From: Georgenia soli
GTDB taxonomy: Bacteria; Actinomycetota; Actinomycetes; Actinomycetales; Actinomycetaceae
Reading direction: 5' to 3'
Assembly: GCF_002563695.1 (NCBI RefSeq)
Contig: NZ_PDJI01000004.1
Coordinates: 496,001 to 560,000 of the forward strand
Length of the DNA stretch: 64,000 nucleotides
Shown here: piece after piece, positions 8,786-16,674 of the stretch
How positions within the stretch are numbered: the stretch's first letter is position 1
Layout: each line of letters begins with the position of its first letter
The notes under the pieces: generated by a model
What the model was told of the DNA's origin: nothing
Database searches by the model: none
Seen by the model: only the letters and a program-made list of their open reading frames with translations
Program-made: the position numbers and the translations under genes

Positions 8786-9736
8786 TCACACCGCCCGCAG
8801 GAGAGGCGGTTCGTGCACGAGCTCCGCGACCTCGGCCCCGACGTCGGAGGTCAGGCCCGTGTCCCGGCGGTTCTCCTCGGCGCCGCCGAGCCCGTCCGGG
8901 CCGACACGGACGTGGACCTCGCGCGCCACGGCGGCACCGGCGCGGCCGGTCGCCCGGACGGTGAGCTCCTGGTCGACCAGGTGGCCCCAGCCCTGCCCGA
9001 GCCCCTCCCAGCCGGAGCGGGTGGCGCGCAGCACCAGGTGCGCGCCGGGCCAGTCGTGCGTGCTCAGCAGGACCGCGCCCCTGGTGCGCACGCGGGCGGC
9101 GATCGAGCGGCGGTCCCGCTCCCCCAGCGCCGGACAACGGCCGACGACGAGGACGTCGAACCCGTCGGTCAGCGCGCCGACGACCGCGGCGGCGTCGGGG
9201 CCCGGGGCGGGCACGACGGCCACCCGGTCCAGGGCCAGTCCGGCCCCGGCGGCGGCGCGCCACCCGACGTCCGGCATGGCCGCGAGCGCGCACCAGGCAC
9301 CGTCCGAACCGGCGGCAGCGGCGAGGGCCAGCAGCACGGAGGTGGACCCGGACACCTGGACCACGCTGCCGCGGGCGAGCGCGCCGCCGGGAAAGAGCGG
9401 GGCCAGCACCTGCGGGACGGGCAGGCTCCGGTCCGCGCCGGGCCCGAACGGGTCATGGCCGGGGTGGGCGGTCCCGCCTTGGGCATGAGCCTGGGCGGCC
9501 GGCGCGACGCTGGTGAGGGCGGGACCGACCACCGGTGGTGCGTCCGCGACCGGCCGGTCGGGCTCGCCCGTGAGAGTAGGGCTGGTGCTGAGCCCGGGGC
9601 CGCCGAGGCGGGTGCGCAGCCCGGCGGCGGTCTCCGCACGGTTCAGGGCGGCGCGGGCGGCGGCCAGGCGGGCGTGGGGGTCACGGCCGCCGGCATGGCT
9701 CGCGGTGGCGGGGACGGCCGCGAGCGAGGTCTTCAT
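8786..9736 (-). CDS. imuA': ImuA'-like RecA-fold SOS mutagenesis accessory protein
   Basis: 316 residues. RecA/SulA-like fold with a degenerate P-loop (GSTSVLLALAAAAG) and a Walker-B-like FDVLVVGRCP strand. In mycobacteria ImuA' interacts with ImuB and is required for DnaE2-dependent mutagenesis. The first ~130 residues are variable and low complexity. The ATG at 9736 has a strong AGGAGGAG ribosome-binding site. A perfect LexA box lies 32 nt upstream. First gene of the imuA'-imuB operon. Confidence 0.88.
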   Translation of the reverse strand: MKTSLAAVPATASHAGGRDPHARLAAARAALNRAETAAGLRTRLGGPGLSTSPTLTGEPDRPVADAPPVVGPALTSVAPAAQAHAQGGTAHPGHDPFGPGADRSLPVPQVLAPLFPGGALARGSVVQVSGSTSVLLALAAAAGSDGAWCALAAMPDVGWRAAAGAGLALDRVAVVPAPGPDAAAVVGALTDGFDVLVVGRCPALGERDRRSIAARVRTRGAVLLSTHDWPGAHLVLRATRSGWEGLGQGWGHLVDQELTVRATGRAGAAVAREVHVRVGPDGLGGAEENRRDTGLTSDVGAEVAELVHEPPLLRAV

Positions 9737-9767
9737 GACTCCTCCTCACACCACAGCCAGCACATTC

Positions 9768-9783
9768 TCGAACGCACGTTCGA
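9768..9783. promoter_or_regulatory. LexA (SOS) box of the imuA'-imuB operon
   Basis: TCGAACGCACGTTCGA, an exact TCGAAC-N4-GTTCGA palindrome, between imuA' (leftward) and the NUDIX gene (rightward). It is 31 nt from the imuA' start and more than 100 nt from the NUDIX start, so it most likely serves imuA'. Confidence 0.93.
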
Positions 9784-9896
9784 TCCACCTCCCAGTGTTC
9801 GTCCGGGAACAACGCTTGTCAACTGCGCTCGAGCGCCCCGGGAAGAGGCAGTCTGGCAACCGCCACCCACATCGGCGGGTGCCCCCGGGCACCGTC

Positions 9897-9902
9897 TACC
9901 GT
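9897..9902 (+). promoter_or_regulatory. -10 hexamer TACCGT, leaderless start of NUDIX gene
   Basis: TACCGT followed by 6 nt and the GTG start at 9909; no Shine-Dalgarno is present. This matches the TANNNT-N6/7-RTG pattern seen at many genes in this window. Confidence 0.65.
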
Positions 9903-9908
9903 GGGCGG

Positions 9909-10379
9909 GTGAACCGCTTCCAGGTCGTCCCGGCCGCCTACGTCCTGCTTCTCGAGCACGGCCCCGAGGGCACCGCGGACCGGGTCCTGCTCTCCTACCG
10001 ACGCGGCACCGGGTACATGGACGAGCACTGGGCCGTCGGTGCGGCCGGGCACGTCGAGGCCGGCGAGTCCGTCCTCGCCGCGGCGGTTCGCGAGGCCCGT
10101 GAGGAGCTCGGGGTCGAGCTGTGTGCCTCGGACCTGGAGCCGCTCACCGTCATGCACCGCACCGCCGGCAACGGAGACCCGATCGACGAGCGCGTCGACT
10201 TCTTCTTCGCCGCACGCACCTGGACCGGCGATCCCGCGCGCCGCGAGCCGCACAAGTCCGCCGCCGTCGAGTGGTTCCCGCTCGACGACCTCCCCAGCCC
10301 CGTCGTCCCGCACGAGCTGAAGGTGCTCACGCACCTCGGCGAGGGAGCCGTTCCGGCCGTCACCCTGGCGGGGTTCTGA
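9909..10379 (+). CDS. NUDIX hydrolase
   Basis: 156-residue NUDIX-family pyrophosphohydrolase. The full NUDIX box GHVEAGESVLAAAVREAREELGV is present (residues about 42-64) with the metal-binding REAREEL core, so the enzyme should be active on a nucleoside diphosphate linked to another moiety. The exact substrate cannot be read from the sequence. GTG 9909 is chosen because the fold begins there and a -10 hexamer lies 6 nt upstream. The stop is immediately next to the stop of the convergent small membrane protein gene. Confidence 0.88.
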   Translation: MNRFQVVPAAYVLLLEHGPEGTADRVLLSYRRGTGYMDEHWAVGAAGHVEAGESVLAAAVREAREELGVELCASDLEPLTVMHRTAGNGDPIDERVDFFFAARTWTGDPARREPHKSAAVEWFPLDDLPSPVVPHELKVLTHLGEGAVPAVTLAGF

Positions 10380-10613
10380 TCAGAGCAGGAAGTAGACCGC
10401 CACAGCCATGCCCATGAGCACGCCCATCACGACCCACGGCAGGTAGTCCCGCCGGGGCAGCTCTACCCGCTCGTCCGCCGCAGGAGGGGCGAGGCGGGAT
10501 CTGCGGGACCTCATCCTCCCGGTCGCCGCAGCACCGTCGTCGCTGATGTCGACGTCGTCGACCCTGTCTGCGGCGGTCGGCGGAGGGAAGCTGTTGTGCA
10601 CGTCGTTGTCCAC
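10380..10613 (-). CDS. Small single-pass membrane protein
   Basis: 77 residues: an acidic then Arg-rich cytoplasmic segment and one C-terminal hydrophobic helix (LPWVVMGVLMGMAVAVYFLL), which suggests a tail-anchored protein. No known family recognised. GTG 10613 is preceded by GGAAGGAG. It begins 15 nt after the stop of the DUF2510/coiled-coil gene on the same strand, so the two are probably one transcript and may act together at the membrane. No role can be assigned from sequence. Confidence 0.72.
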   Translation of the reverse strand: MDNDVHNSFPPPTAADRVDDVDISDDGAAATGRMRSRRSRLAPPAADERVELPRRDYLPWVVMGVLMGMAVAVYFLL

Positions 10614-10628
10614 GTTCGCTCCTTCCGG

Positions 10629-12263
10629 CTAATGGCTGTACCGGCCGTTGGTGGTCACTGGTGAGGGTGGTTCGGACGAACCGGGCGTGTAGCCAGGACC
10701 ACCGCCGTACCCCGCGGCACCGGTCCCGTACCCCGGGGCCGCGCCGTACCCGGGGGCGCCTGAGTCGTACCCACCACCCGTGCCGTACCCGGGAGCACCC
10801 GCGCCGTATGCCGGGGTGCCGGTACCGGGGACGTACTCGGGAGGCAGAGGCGCGCGCGCCGCGGGTGCGGCAGCCGCGGCGGCCTCCTCCCGCTCCCTGC
10901 GAATCTTGTGCTCGCCCGCGAGCTCGATCTCCTGGGCCCGCAGGGCGTGGTACCTGTCGGTGATCGCCACGCCGATCCAGGCGCCGTGGCGGGCGACGGC
11001 GTCGCGCGCGCGGATCAGGCGGGTGAGAGCCCCGTCGATGCCACCGGGGCCCGCGGTGCGCACCGCGTTCTCCGCCTCGGCGTTGTAGGCGCGCAGGCTG
11101 AGGGCCGTCACCTCTGCCAGCACCTGCTGGCCCTTGGAGGACGAGTGGCCGAGCTTGAAGCTCTTGGGCGCGGTGATCGCCTCGCCCGAGCGGAGAGTCT
11201 CCACGATCGTCTCGCGCAGGGCGGCGAGCTGGGTGGCGAGCGCGACGGAGTCCTCGGCGGGATGGCGGTAGTCGTACAGCCCGAGGTCCTGGGCGGCGAC
11301 CCGTTCGCCGAGGTCGACGAGCTCGGTACGTGCCGCGGCCACGCCGGCCTCGACCTCGGCCAGCTCGGCACGCCGGGCCTCGAGCAGGCCGGCGAGCTCC
11401 TCGTGGACGCGAGTCAGCTCCTCGTACTCGGCGACCGCCCCGGCGTGCCGGTGGGCGAGCTCCTCGTGCTCGCGCGTCAGCGCATCGTGCGCGTGCGTCA
11501 GCTGCTCGTGCTCGCGGGCGAGCGCCTCGTACGTACGGGTGAGCTCCTCGTGCTCTCGCGCCAGGTCCTCCCGCCGCCGGGTCAGCTCCTCGAGCTGGCG
11601 AGAGGTCTCCTCAGCCTGTGCCGTGGCTGCGGCGTGGTCCTGGTGGGTCTCCTCGACGGCGGCCCGCAGCTCCTCGAGCTCGGCCTCGGCGAGGCGCTGC
11701 GCCTCGACCATCTGCTGGTCGAACTGGGTCAGCTCGGCCCGGCGCTGCGCCAGCTGCTCCGTGGCGACGGCCTCGGCGGCCGTCAGCTCCGCGAGCCGGC
11801 CCTGTGCCGCCTCTGCCGCCGCGACCTGCTCCTCGATGCCGGCGAGCTCGGCGCGGGCGTCCCCGATGCGCTGGACGAGCTGCTCCTCGCGCTCGGCGAT
11901 GTGGTCGATCTCGGCCCGGCGGTCCTCGACGGCGCGCGCCAGCCCCTCCTCGCGCTCCACGAGGCGGTCGATCTCGGCCTGACGGCGCACGAGCTCGGCG
12001 TCGAGGTCGTGGGTCGTCGGCGCGGGGGCGTCGGGTTGCTCGTCGTCGGCGTGGAGGACGGGGGCCGACGTGACGTCGGCGGGCGAGGCACCAGACGACG
12101 GAACGGGCTCGGCGTCGTGTGCGCGCAGCCGGCGACGTCCGCGCGAGGCGGGAACCCGCTCGTCGGTCCACGCCGCACCGTTCCACCGGCGCAGGTAGGA
12201 GGAGTCCTCCGGGTCCGGGTACCAGCCCTGCGGCGGGTATCCGTCGTCAACCTTTTCAGCCAC
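10629..12263 (-). CDS. DUF2510 / long coiled-coil / DUF4041-like protein with Gly-Tyr-Pro tail
   Basis: 544 residues. Residues 8-35 form a DUF2510 motif (GWYPDPEDSSYLRRWNGAAWT). Residues about 85-322 are a long coiled coil that includes four 14-residue repeats (LAREHEELTRTYEA and variants, about 234-290). Residues about 323-458 (LGLYDYRHP ... LRAYNAEAENAV ... ITDRYHALRAQEIELAGEHK) resemble DUF4041, which in relatives is usually followed by a T5orf172/GIY-YIG nuclease. Here that nuclease is absent and residues 470-544 are a low-complexity tail with repeated GYG and PGY. GTG 12263 has AAGGG upstream. Function unknown; scaffold-like features dominate. Likely co-transcribed with the small membrane protein gene. 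Confidence 0.78.
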   Translation of the reverse strand: MAEKVDDGYPPQGWYPDPEDSSYLRRWNGAAWTDERVPASRGRRRLRAHDAEPVPSSGASPADVTSAPVLHADDEQPDAPAPTTHDLDAELVRRQAEIDRLVEREEGLARAVEDRRAEIDHIAEREEQLVQRIGDARAELAGIEEQVAAAEAAQGRLAELTAAEAVATEQLAQRRAELTQFDQQMVEAQRLAEAELEELRAAVEETHQDHAAATAQAEETSRQLEELTRRREDLAREHEELTRTYEALAREHEQLTHAHDALTREHEELAHRHAGAVAEYEELTRVHEELAGLLEARRAELAEVEAGVAAARTELVDLGERVAAQDLGLYDYRHPAEDSVALATQLAALRETIVETLRSGEAITAPKSFKLGHSSSKGQQVLAEVTALSLRAYNAEAENAVRTAGPGGIDGALTRLIRARDAVARHGAWIGVAITDRYHALRAQEIELAGEHKIRREREEAAAAAAPAARAPLPPEYVPGTGTPAYGAGAPGYGTGGGYDSGAPGYGAAPGYGTGAAGYGGGPGYTPGSSEPPSPVTTNGRYSH

Positions 12264-12452
12264 GATCTGCCCTTTCCGGCCCCCCTCGCCTCATTTCGCC
12301 CAAGGTAACTCACGGAAACGGGAGCCGTCCGCAAAACCGTTACCGAGCTGTGGATCAGGCGGGCACCAGCTGTCACCGAACGGTGGAACGGCCGTCCGTA
12401 ACGTTCTTACCAAGCCTTCCGGACCACCACAGCACCGAATCGGAGAAGACCC

Positions 12453-13043
12453 ATGAACGCTACCGCCACCACCGCCAGGCCCGCCCGCCGGGGTCGCCGC
12501 GTCCTCGTCCCGCTCGCCACCCTCCTCGCCGCCGGCGCCGTCGCCGTCGGGTCGGGTGCTACTTTCACGTCGACGTCCCAGAACACGGTCAGCGCCGTCA
12601 CGTCGGGCACGCTGGAGCAGTCGAACTCCGCCGAGGGCAAGGCAATCTTCGAGCTCACCAACATGAAGCCGGGCGACACGGTCACCGGTCAGCTGACCCT
12701 CACGAACACCGGTTCCCTCGACGCCGCCTTCTCCCTCGTGGAGGAGAGCTCGACCAACGGGTTCTCGAACGACAACCTCACGCTGACGATCACCGACAAG
12801 GCCAACGGCGCCCAGATCTACAGCGGTAACTTCGGCGGACTCAATGACGGCGCGAAGACCCCGCTCGGCACCTTCAAGAAGGACGATGCCCGCACGTACG
12901 TCTTCACGGTGACGCTCAAGGACTCCGCCCTTAACACGGACCAGGGGAAGGCTGCGAGCGCCACGTACCGCTGGGACTCCGTGCAGCTCGGCGCCGAGAA
13001 GACCAACTTCGTCGACGGCCTCCTCGCCGCTGCCGGCAACTGA
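12453..13043 (+). CDS. TasA/camelysin-family secreted protein
   Basis: 196 residues with a twin-Arg-like basic start, a hydrophobic signal segment (about residues 20-38) and the motif ATFTSTSQNTVSAV right after it. This is typical of proteins processed by SipW-type signal peptidases. The mature part is a small beta-rich domain (FELTNMKPGDTVTGQLTLTNTGS, then TYVFTVTLKDSA) like TasA and camelysin. In Bacillus, TasA assembles into extracellular matrix fibres after cleavage by SipW; a comparable structural role is inferred. The peptidase gene is directly downstream. The ATG at 12453 lies 10 nt after GGAGAAG. No sortase motif or Cys. Confidence 0.82.
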   Translation: MNATATTARPARRGRRVLVPLATLLAAGAVAVGSGATFTSTSQNTVSAVTSGTLEQSNSAEGKAIFELTNMKPGDTVTGQLTLTNTGSLDAAFSLVEESSTNGFSNDNLTLTITDKANGAQIYSGNFGGLNDGAKTPLGTFKKDDARTYVFTVTLKDSALNTDQGKAASATYRWDSVQLGAEKTNFVDGLLAAAGN

Positions 13044-13059
13044 CTCGCGGGCCGCTGAC

Positions 13060-13092
13060 CGGTCGGTAGCGCCCCCCTGACGCTACCGGCCG
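13060..13092 (+). terminator. Hairpin 1 between tasA-like and sipW-like genes
   Basis: Arms 13060-13071 and 13081-13092 form a 12-bp stem with one G-U pair and a 9-nt loop, starting 16 nt after the tasA-like stop. No T-tract. Could attenuate transcription or stabilise the upstream mRNA 3' end. Confidence 0.6.
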
Positions 13093-13108
13093 CGCAGCCC
13101 GCACTCCC

Positions 13109-13138
13109 GGCCGGCCCGCTCCCTCCGGCGGGCCGGCC
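13109..13138 (+). terminator. Hairpin 2 between tasA-like and sipW-like genes
   Basis: Perfect 11-bp stem (13109-13119 with 13128-13138), loop of 8 nt, 30 nt before the peptidase start codon. With the first hairpin it makes a double-stem element inside the presumed operon. Confidence 0.6.
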
Positions 13139-13168
13139 AAACCTCCAGAAGACTCCCAGGAGCCCGAG

Positions 13169-13753
13169 ATGACCATCACCGCCATCCGCACCTCCCGCAC
13201 CGCGCCGCGTCGAGCCCCCGGGCTCTCGGGCGCACTCCCCCAGGTCGGGAACGTGCTGCTGGTCGCGATCATGGTCGTCGCAGCGATCTACCTGCTGCCC
13301 GGGCTCCTGGGGTACCAGCGTTACGTCATCACCGGCGGTTCGATGTCCGGCACGTTCGAGAAGGGCTCCATCGCCTTCGAGCGCACGGTTCCCGTCGCGG
13401 CGCTCGAGGTCGGCGACGTCATCACCTACATGCCGCCCGCGGACTCCGGCGTCGACAACCTCGTCACCCACCGCATCAGCGAGATCACCACGGGCGAGAA
13501 CGGCACCCCGCTCTTGCGCACCAAGGGCGACGCCAACGCCGACGTCGACCCGTGGGCCTTCCAGCTGGTCGACGATCTGCAGCCGGTCGTCTCGTTCACG
13601 GTGCCCTACCTCGGCTACGTCTTCATGGCGCTCGCGGACCCCACGGTCCGCGTCCTCGTGATCGGCGTCCCGGCCGGCCTCGTGGCCCTGCGCAGCCTCG
13701 TCGACGTCGTCCGTGCCCTCCGCGGCGGGCACGGCACGGAGGTGGCGGCGTGA
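13169..13753 (+). CDS. sipW: SipW-type (ER-like) signal peptidase I
   Basis: 194 residues. An N-terminal membrane helix (about 25-46) is followed by the catalytic Ser motif GGSMSGTF (Ser58). In place of the usual catalytic Lys is VTHRI (His101), the Ser/His arrangement of the archaeal/eukaryotic SPC and Bacillus SipW subgroup. A second hydrophobic segment near 158-182 anchors the C-terminus. It should cleave the TasA-like protein upstream and the Ig-repeat protein downstream, both of which carry AFTST-type motifs after their signal sequences. Its stop overlaps the downstream start (GTGA), so the genes are translationally coupled. Confidence 0.88.
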   Translation: MTITAIRTSRTAPRRAPGLSGALPQVGNVLLVAIMVVAAIYLLPGLLGYQRYVITGGSMSGTFEKGSIAFERTVPVAALEVGDVITYMPPADSGVDNLVTHRISEITTGENGTPLLRTKGDANADVDPWAFQLVDDLQPVVSFTVPYLGYVFMALADPTVRVLVIGVPAGLVALRSLVDVVRALRGGHGTEVAA

Positions 13754-15561
13754 CCAGGTTCCGGCTCCTCGTCCTGCTCGTCACGACCGTCCTGGTCGTG
13801 GCGGCAGGACGTCCCGCGTTCTCCACCGCGGCCTTCACGTCGACGACGACGCACGCGCCCTCCACCGTCGTCGCCGCCCCGGACTGGACTCCCCCGACCG
13901 TCTCGCTGCGTGCGCCGGCCGTCCCCTCCCAGAACTCCGTCACGCTCACCGCGGACGCCGCCGACGGCGAGACCGGGGTCGCGTCCGTGACGATCGAGTT
14001 CCTGCCCGTCAACGGCTCCGCCTGGACGACCGTGTGCACCGTGACGACCGCGCCGTACAGCTGCGCGTGGGACACGACGAAGGTCGGCGACGACGGTTAC
14101 AGCCTTCGCGCCCGCGCGACCGACCGCGCCGGCTACTCCGCCGTCTCCGACACCGTGCGCACCACCGTGGCGAACAAGCTGCTCGTGGTCCTGGCCGAGC
14201 CGGGCGACATCGTCCGCGGCACCGTGGCGCTGAGCGCGACGCTGTACAACGCGACCGGCGGCGTCACCTACGCCGTGCGTATCGAGTACGCACCCGCCGG
14301 CACGACGGGCTGGAAGGCCGTCTGCCCCAGCAGGACCTCCGCCCCGTACACGTGCGCCTGGAACACCACCAGCGGCGTCAGCAACGACGAGTACGACCTG
14401 CGGGCCGTCGCGCTCGCCGGCAACACCGTCGTGGCCACCTCCGACGTCGTCCCCAACGTCCTCGTGGACAACGAGCTGCCGAAGGTGACGATGAGCGACC
14501 CGGGCACCCCCCTCAGCGGCACCCGCACGTTCCAGGCCACCGCCACGGACGACGTCTCCGGCATCGCCACGGTGACCCTGCAGGCACAGCCGGCCGGCGG
14601 CGCCTGGACGGACCTCTGCACGCGCACCGCCGTGCCGTACTCGTGCCGTTTCGACACCACCACCCTGACGGACGGGACCTACTCCTTCCGGGCCGTCGCG
14701 ACCGACGCCGCGGGGAACGTGACCAGCTCGGCCGCGGTGACGAACCGCGTGGTCGACAACAAGGTCTCCTCCGTGTCCCTCGAGGACCCGGGCGCCTTCC
14801 TCACCGGGACGGTCACCCTGCGGGCGGCCGCGAGCTCCACCGCCGGCGTCCGCTCCGTCACGATCCAGCGCGCCCCCGCCGGCACGACCACCTGGACGGA
14901 CGTGTGCACCGCGGCCACGGCCCCGTACACGTGCGCCTGGAGCACCGTCGGCGTGACCAACGGGCTCTACGACCTGCGCGCCGTCCTCGTGGACGGGACC
15001 GGAGCGACCACCACGTCGGCCACCGTCGCCGGCCGCCAGGTCGACAACCTCCCCCTCCGCGGGCTCGACATCCAGGCGACCAACGGCGGCCCGGCCGCCG
15101 GACGGCTGGACGCGGGCGACACCATCACCTACACGTTCAGCCAGCAGGTCAACCCCGCCACGATCCTCGCCGGATGGACGGGCGGCGGCGTCGACGTCAC
15201 TCTCCGCCTCCGCGACGGCAACCTCCTCGGGCTGGGCAACTCGGGCGACACCATCGACATCCAGCTCGCGGGCTCCACCGTCAACCTCGGCTCGGTCGTC
15301 CTCAACGGCGACTACCTGAAGAAGAACACCGCCACCGCGACGGCGAGGATGACCGCCACCACGGTCACCGTGAACGGCACGGCCCGCACGGTGGTCACCG
15401 TCGTCCTGCTCGCCACCCCCAGCCCGAGCGGTCAGCTCCGCACGCCTACCACGGGCGCCCACATGGTCTGGACCCCCTCCGCCGCGGTGCAGAGCCTCGC
15501 CGGTGTCTCCTCGTCCACCGCCCCCGTGACCGAGACCGGAACGCTGGACAAGGACTTCTGA
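13750..15561 (+). CDS. Secreted protein with four Cys-paired Ig-like repeats
   Basis: 603 residues. A signal helix (4-20) precedes FSTAAFTSTTTHAPS, a SipW-type signal motif, then WTPPTVSL. Four Ig/fibronectin-like repeats of about 96 residues follow (about 48-140, 145-238, 243-335, 340-432). Each ends in C-x8/9-C then W/F-x-T and Y-x-L/F-R-A; cysteine pairs are at 96/105, 192/202, 290/299 and 386/395, suggesting a disulfide per repeat. The C-terminal domain (437-603, GDTITYTFSQQVNP) is beta-rich and of unrecognised family. No LPXTG or membrane anchor. Likely an adhesin or accessory matrix component. GTG 13750 overlaps the sipW stop. Confidence 0.8.
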   Translation: MTRFRLLVLLVTTVLVVAAGRPAFSTAAFTSTTTHAPSTVVAAPDWTPPTVSLRAPAVPSQNSVTLTADAADGETGVASVTIEFLPVNGSAWTTVCTVTTAPYSCAWDTTKVGDDGYSLRARATDRAGYSAVSDTVRTTVANKLLVVLAEPGDIVRGTVALSATLYNATGGVTYAVRIEYAPAGTTGWKAVCPSRTSAPYTCAWNTTSGVSNDEYDLRAVALAGNTVVATSDVVPNVLVDNELPKVTMSDPGTPLSGTRTFQATATDDVSGIATVTLQAQPAGGAWTDLCTRTAVPYSCRFDTTTLTDGTYSFRAVATDAAGNVTSSAAVTNRVVDNKVSSVSLEDPGAFLTGTVTLRAAASSTAGVRSVTIQRAPAGTTTWTDVCTAATAPYTCAWSTVGVTNGLYDLRAVLVDGTGATTTSATVAGRQVDNLPLRGLDIQATNGGPAAGRLDAGDTITYTFSQQVNPATILAGWTGGGVDVTLRLRDGNLLGLGNSGDTIDIQLAGSTVNLGSVVLNGDYLKKNTATATARMTATTVTVNGTARTVVTVVLLATPSPSGQLRTPTTGAHMVWTPSAAVQSLAGVSSSTAPVTETGTLDKDF

Positions 15562-16031
15562 TGCACCGCTCCCCCACCCCCCTCGCGCGGTCCGCGGCCG
15601 CCGCCGGCGCCGCCCTCGCCGTCGCCAGCCTCGTCCGCGTCTCCTCGGCGGGCTACCTCTCGCTGCTGCTGGGCGTCATGGGGCTGGTCGGTGCCCTCGC
15701 GGCGGTCAAGCTGTGGCGGGACGGCAGCTTCGAGGCGCGGCTCCTGACGACGCTCGTCGCGGCGGGCTCGCTGCTGGGCACCGTGCTGCGTGCCACGCTG
15801 GGCCTGCCGGGCATCGGCCACCTGACGGTCGGCTGGTGGGAGCTGCTGGCCGCGGTTCTCGCCGTCGCCACGCTGGCGCTCCTGCTCGCCGACCGCCTCC
15901 GGCGCGGACGCGCGCCCGGAGTACCTTCGGACGGTCGTCGCCCCTATGCTCGGTCCCGTGCAGCCGACCGTGCTCATCGTGGAGGACGACGACGGGATCG
16001 CGCTCCCGCTCGTCCGGACCCTCGGCCGTGA
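15561..16031 (+). CDS. Small four-helix membrane protein
   Basis: 156 residues with about four hydrophobic segments (residues about 9-25, 31-48, 59-78, 89-112) and a basic C-terminal tail. No family recognised. Its ATG overlaps the stop of the Ig-repeat gene (TGATG), so it is coupled to the secretion locus. The last ~74 nt overlap the response regulator gene in another frame. Position suggests an accessory role in the surface-protein locus, but sequence gives no function. Confidence 0.65.
   Translation: MHRSPTPLARSAAAAGAALAVASLVRVSSAGYLSLLLGVMGLVGALAAVKLWRDGSFEARLLTTLVAAGSLLGTVLRATLGLPGIGHLTVGWWELLAAVLAVATLALLLADRLRRGRAPGVPSDGRRPYARSRAADRAHRGGRRRDRAPARPDPRP
15945..15950 (+). promoter_or_regulatory. 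-10 hexamer TATGCT, leaderless start of response regulator
   Basis: TATGCT lies 7 nt before the GTG at 15958, inside the 3' end of the preceding membrane protein gene. It argues for GTG 15958 over the ATG at 15946 and for a promoter that separates the two-component genes from the secretion genes. Confidence 0.6.
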
Positions 16032-16674
16032 GGGTTACGCCGTCGAACGCGTCGCCGAGGGTCTGCCCGCGATCGAGCGGGTGGCCGCCGGCGGCGTGCA
16101 GCTGATCATCCTCGACCTGGGCCTGCCGGACGTCGACGGCCTCGAGGTGTGCCACCGCGTCCGGGCGGACGGCTACGACGACGGCATCATCATCCTCACC
16201 GCCCGCGGCGAGGAGCTCGACCGCGTCGTGGGCCTGGACGTCGGCGCCGACGACTACCTGGCCAAGCCGTTCGCGCTCTCCGAGCTGCTCGCCCGGGCCC
16301 GCGCCCTGCTGCGCCGCAGTGCCCGCATGGCCGCCGCCCGGCCAACGGCCGCCCCCACGCAGGAGCCCGCCCCCGAGCGGCCGCCGAGCCTGCGGGTCGA
16401 CCCGCGCTCGCGGCGGGCGTGGGTCGACGGCGAGGAGCTGGCGCTGAGCTCGAAGGAGTTCGACCTCCTCGCGCTGCTGGACTCCGAGCGCGGCGCCGTG
16501 CTGACCCGGGAGACCCTCATGGACAGGGTCTGGGACGAGAACTGGTACGGCTCCACCAAGACCCTCGACGTCACCGTCGGCCGGCTGCGCCAGAAGCTCG
16601 AGTCGAGCGGCGCCCAGGCGCGGGTCGTGGCGGTACGCGGGGTCGGGTTCCGCCTCGAGGACGTCGATGCGTGA
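15958..16674 (+). CDS. OmpR/PhoB-family response regulator
   Basis: 238 residues. Receiver domain with the acidic pair ED near residues 9-11, phospho-acceptor Asp53 in ILDLGLPDVDG, Thr81 and Lys103 (YLAKPF). A Pro/Ala linker (about 125-145) is followed by a winged-helix DNA-binding domain (SSKEFDLLALLDSERGAV, then TLDVTVGRLRQKL and VRGVGFRLE). It receives phosphate from the histidine kinase encoded downstream with an 8-nt overlap. The neighbouring TasA/SipW/Ig genes are obvious candidate targets, by position only. Confidence 0.93.
   Translation: MQPTVLIVEDDDGIALPLVRTLGREGYAVERVAEGLPAIERVAAGGVQLIILDLGLPDVDGLEVCHRVRADGYDDGIIILTARGEELDRVVGLDVGADDYLAKPFALSELLARARALLRRSARMAAARPTAAPTQEPAPERPPSLRVDPRSRRAWVDGEELALSSKEFDLLALLDSERGAVLTRETLMDRVWDENWYGSTKTLDVTVGRLRQKLESSGAQARVVAVRGVGFRLEDVDA

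Noticed and set aside
9897..9911. LexA control of the NUDIX gene
   Set aside because: The box at 9768-9783 is over 100 nt from the NUDIX promoter and 31 nt from imuA'.
13615..15462. 615-codon open frame on the minus strand
   Set aside because: Antisense shadow of the Ig-repeat gene; its apparent repeats mirror those of the real gene.
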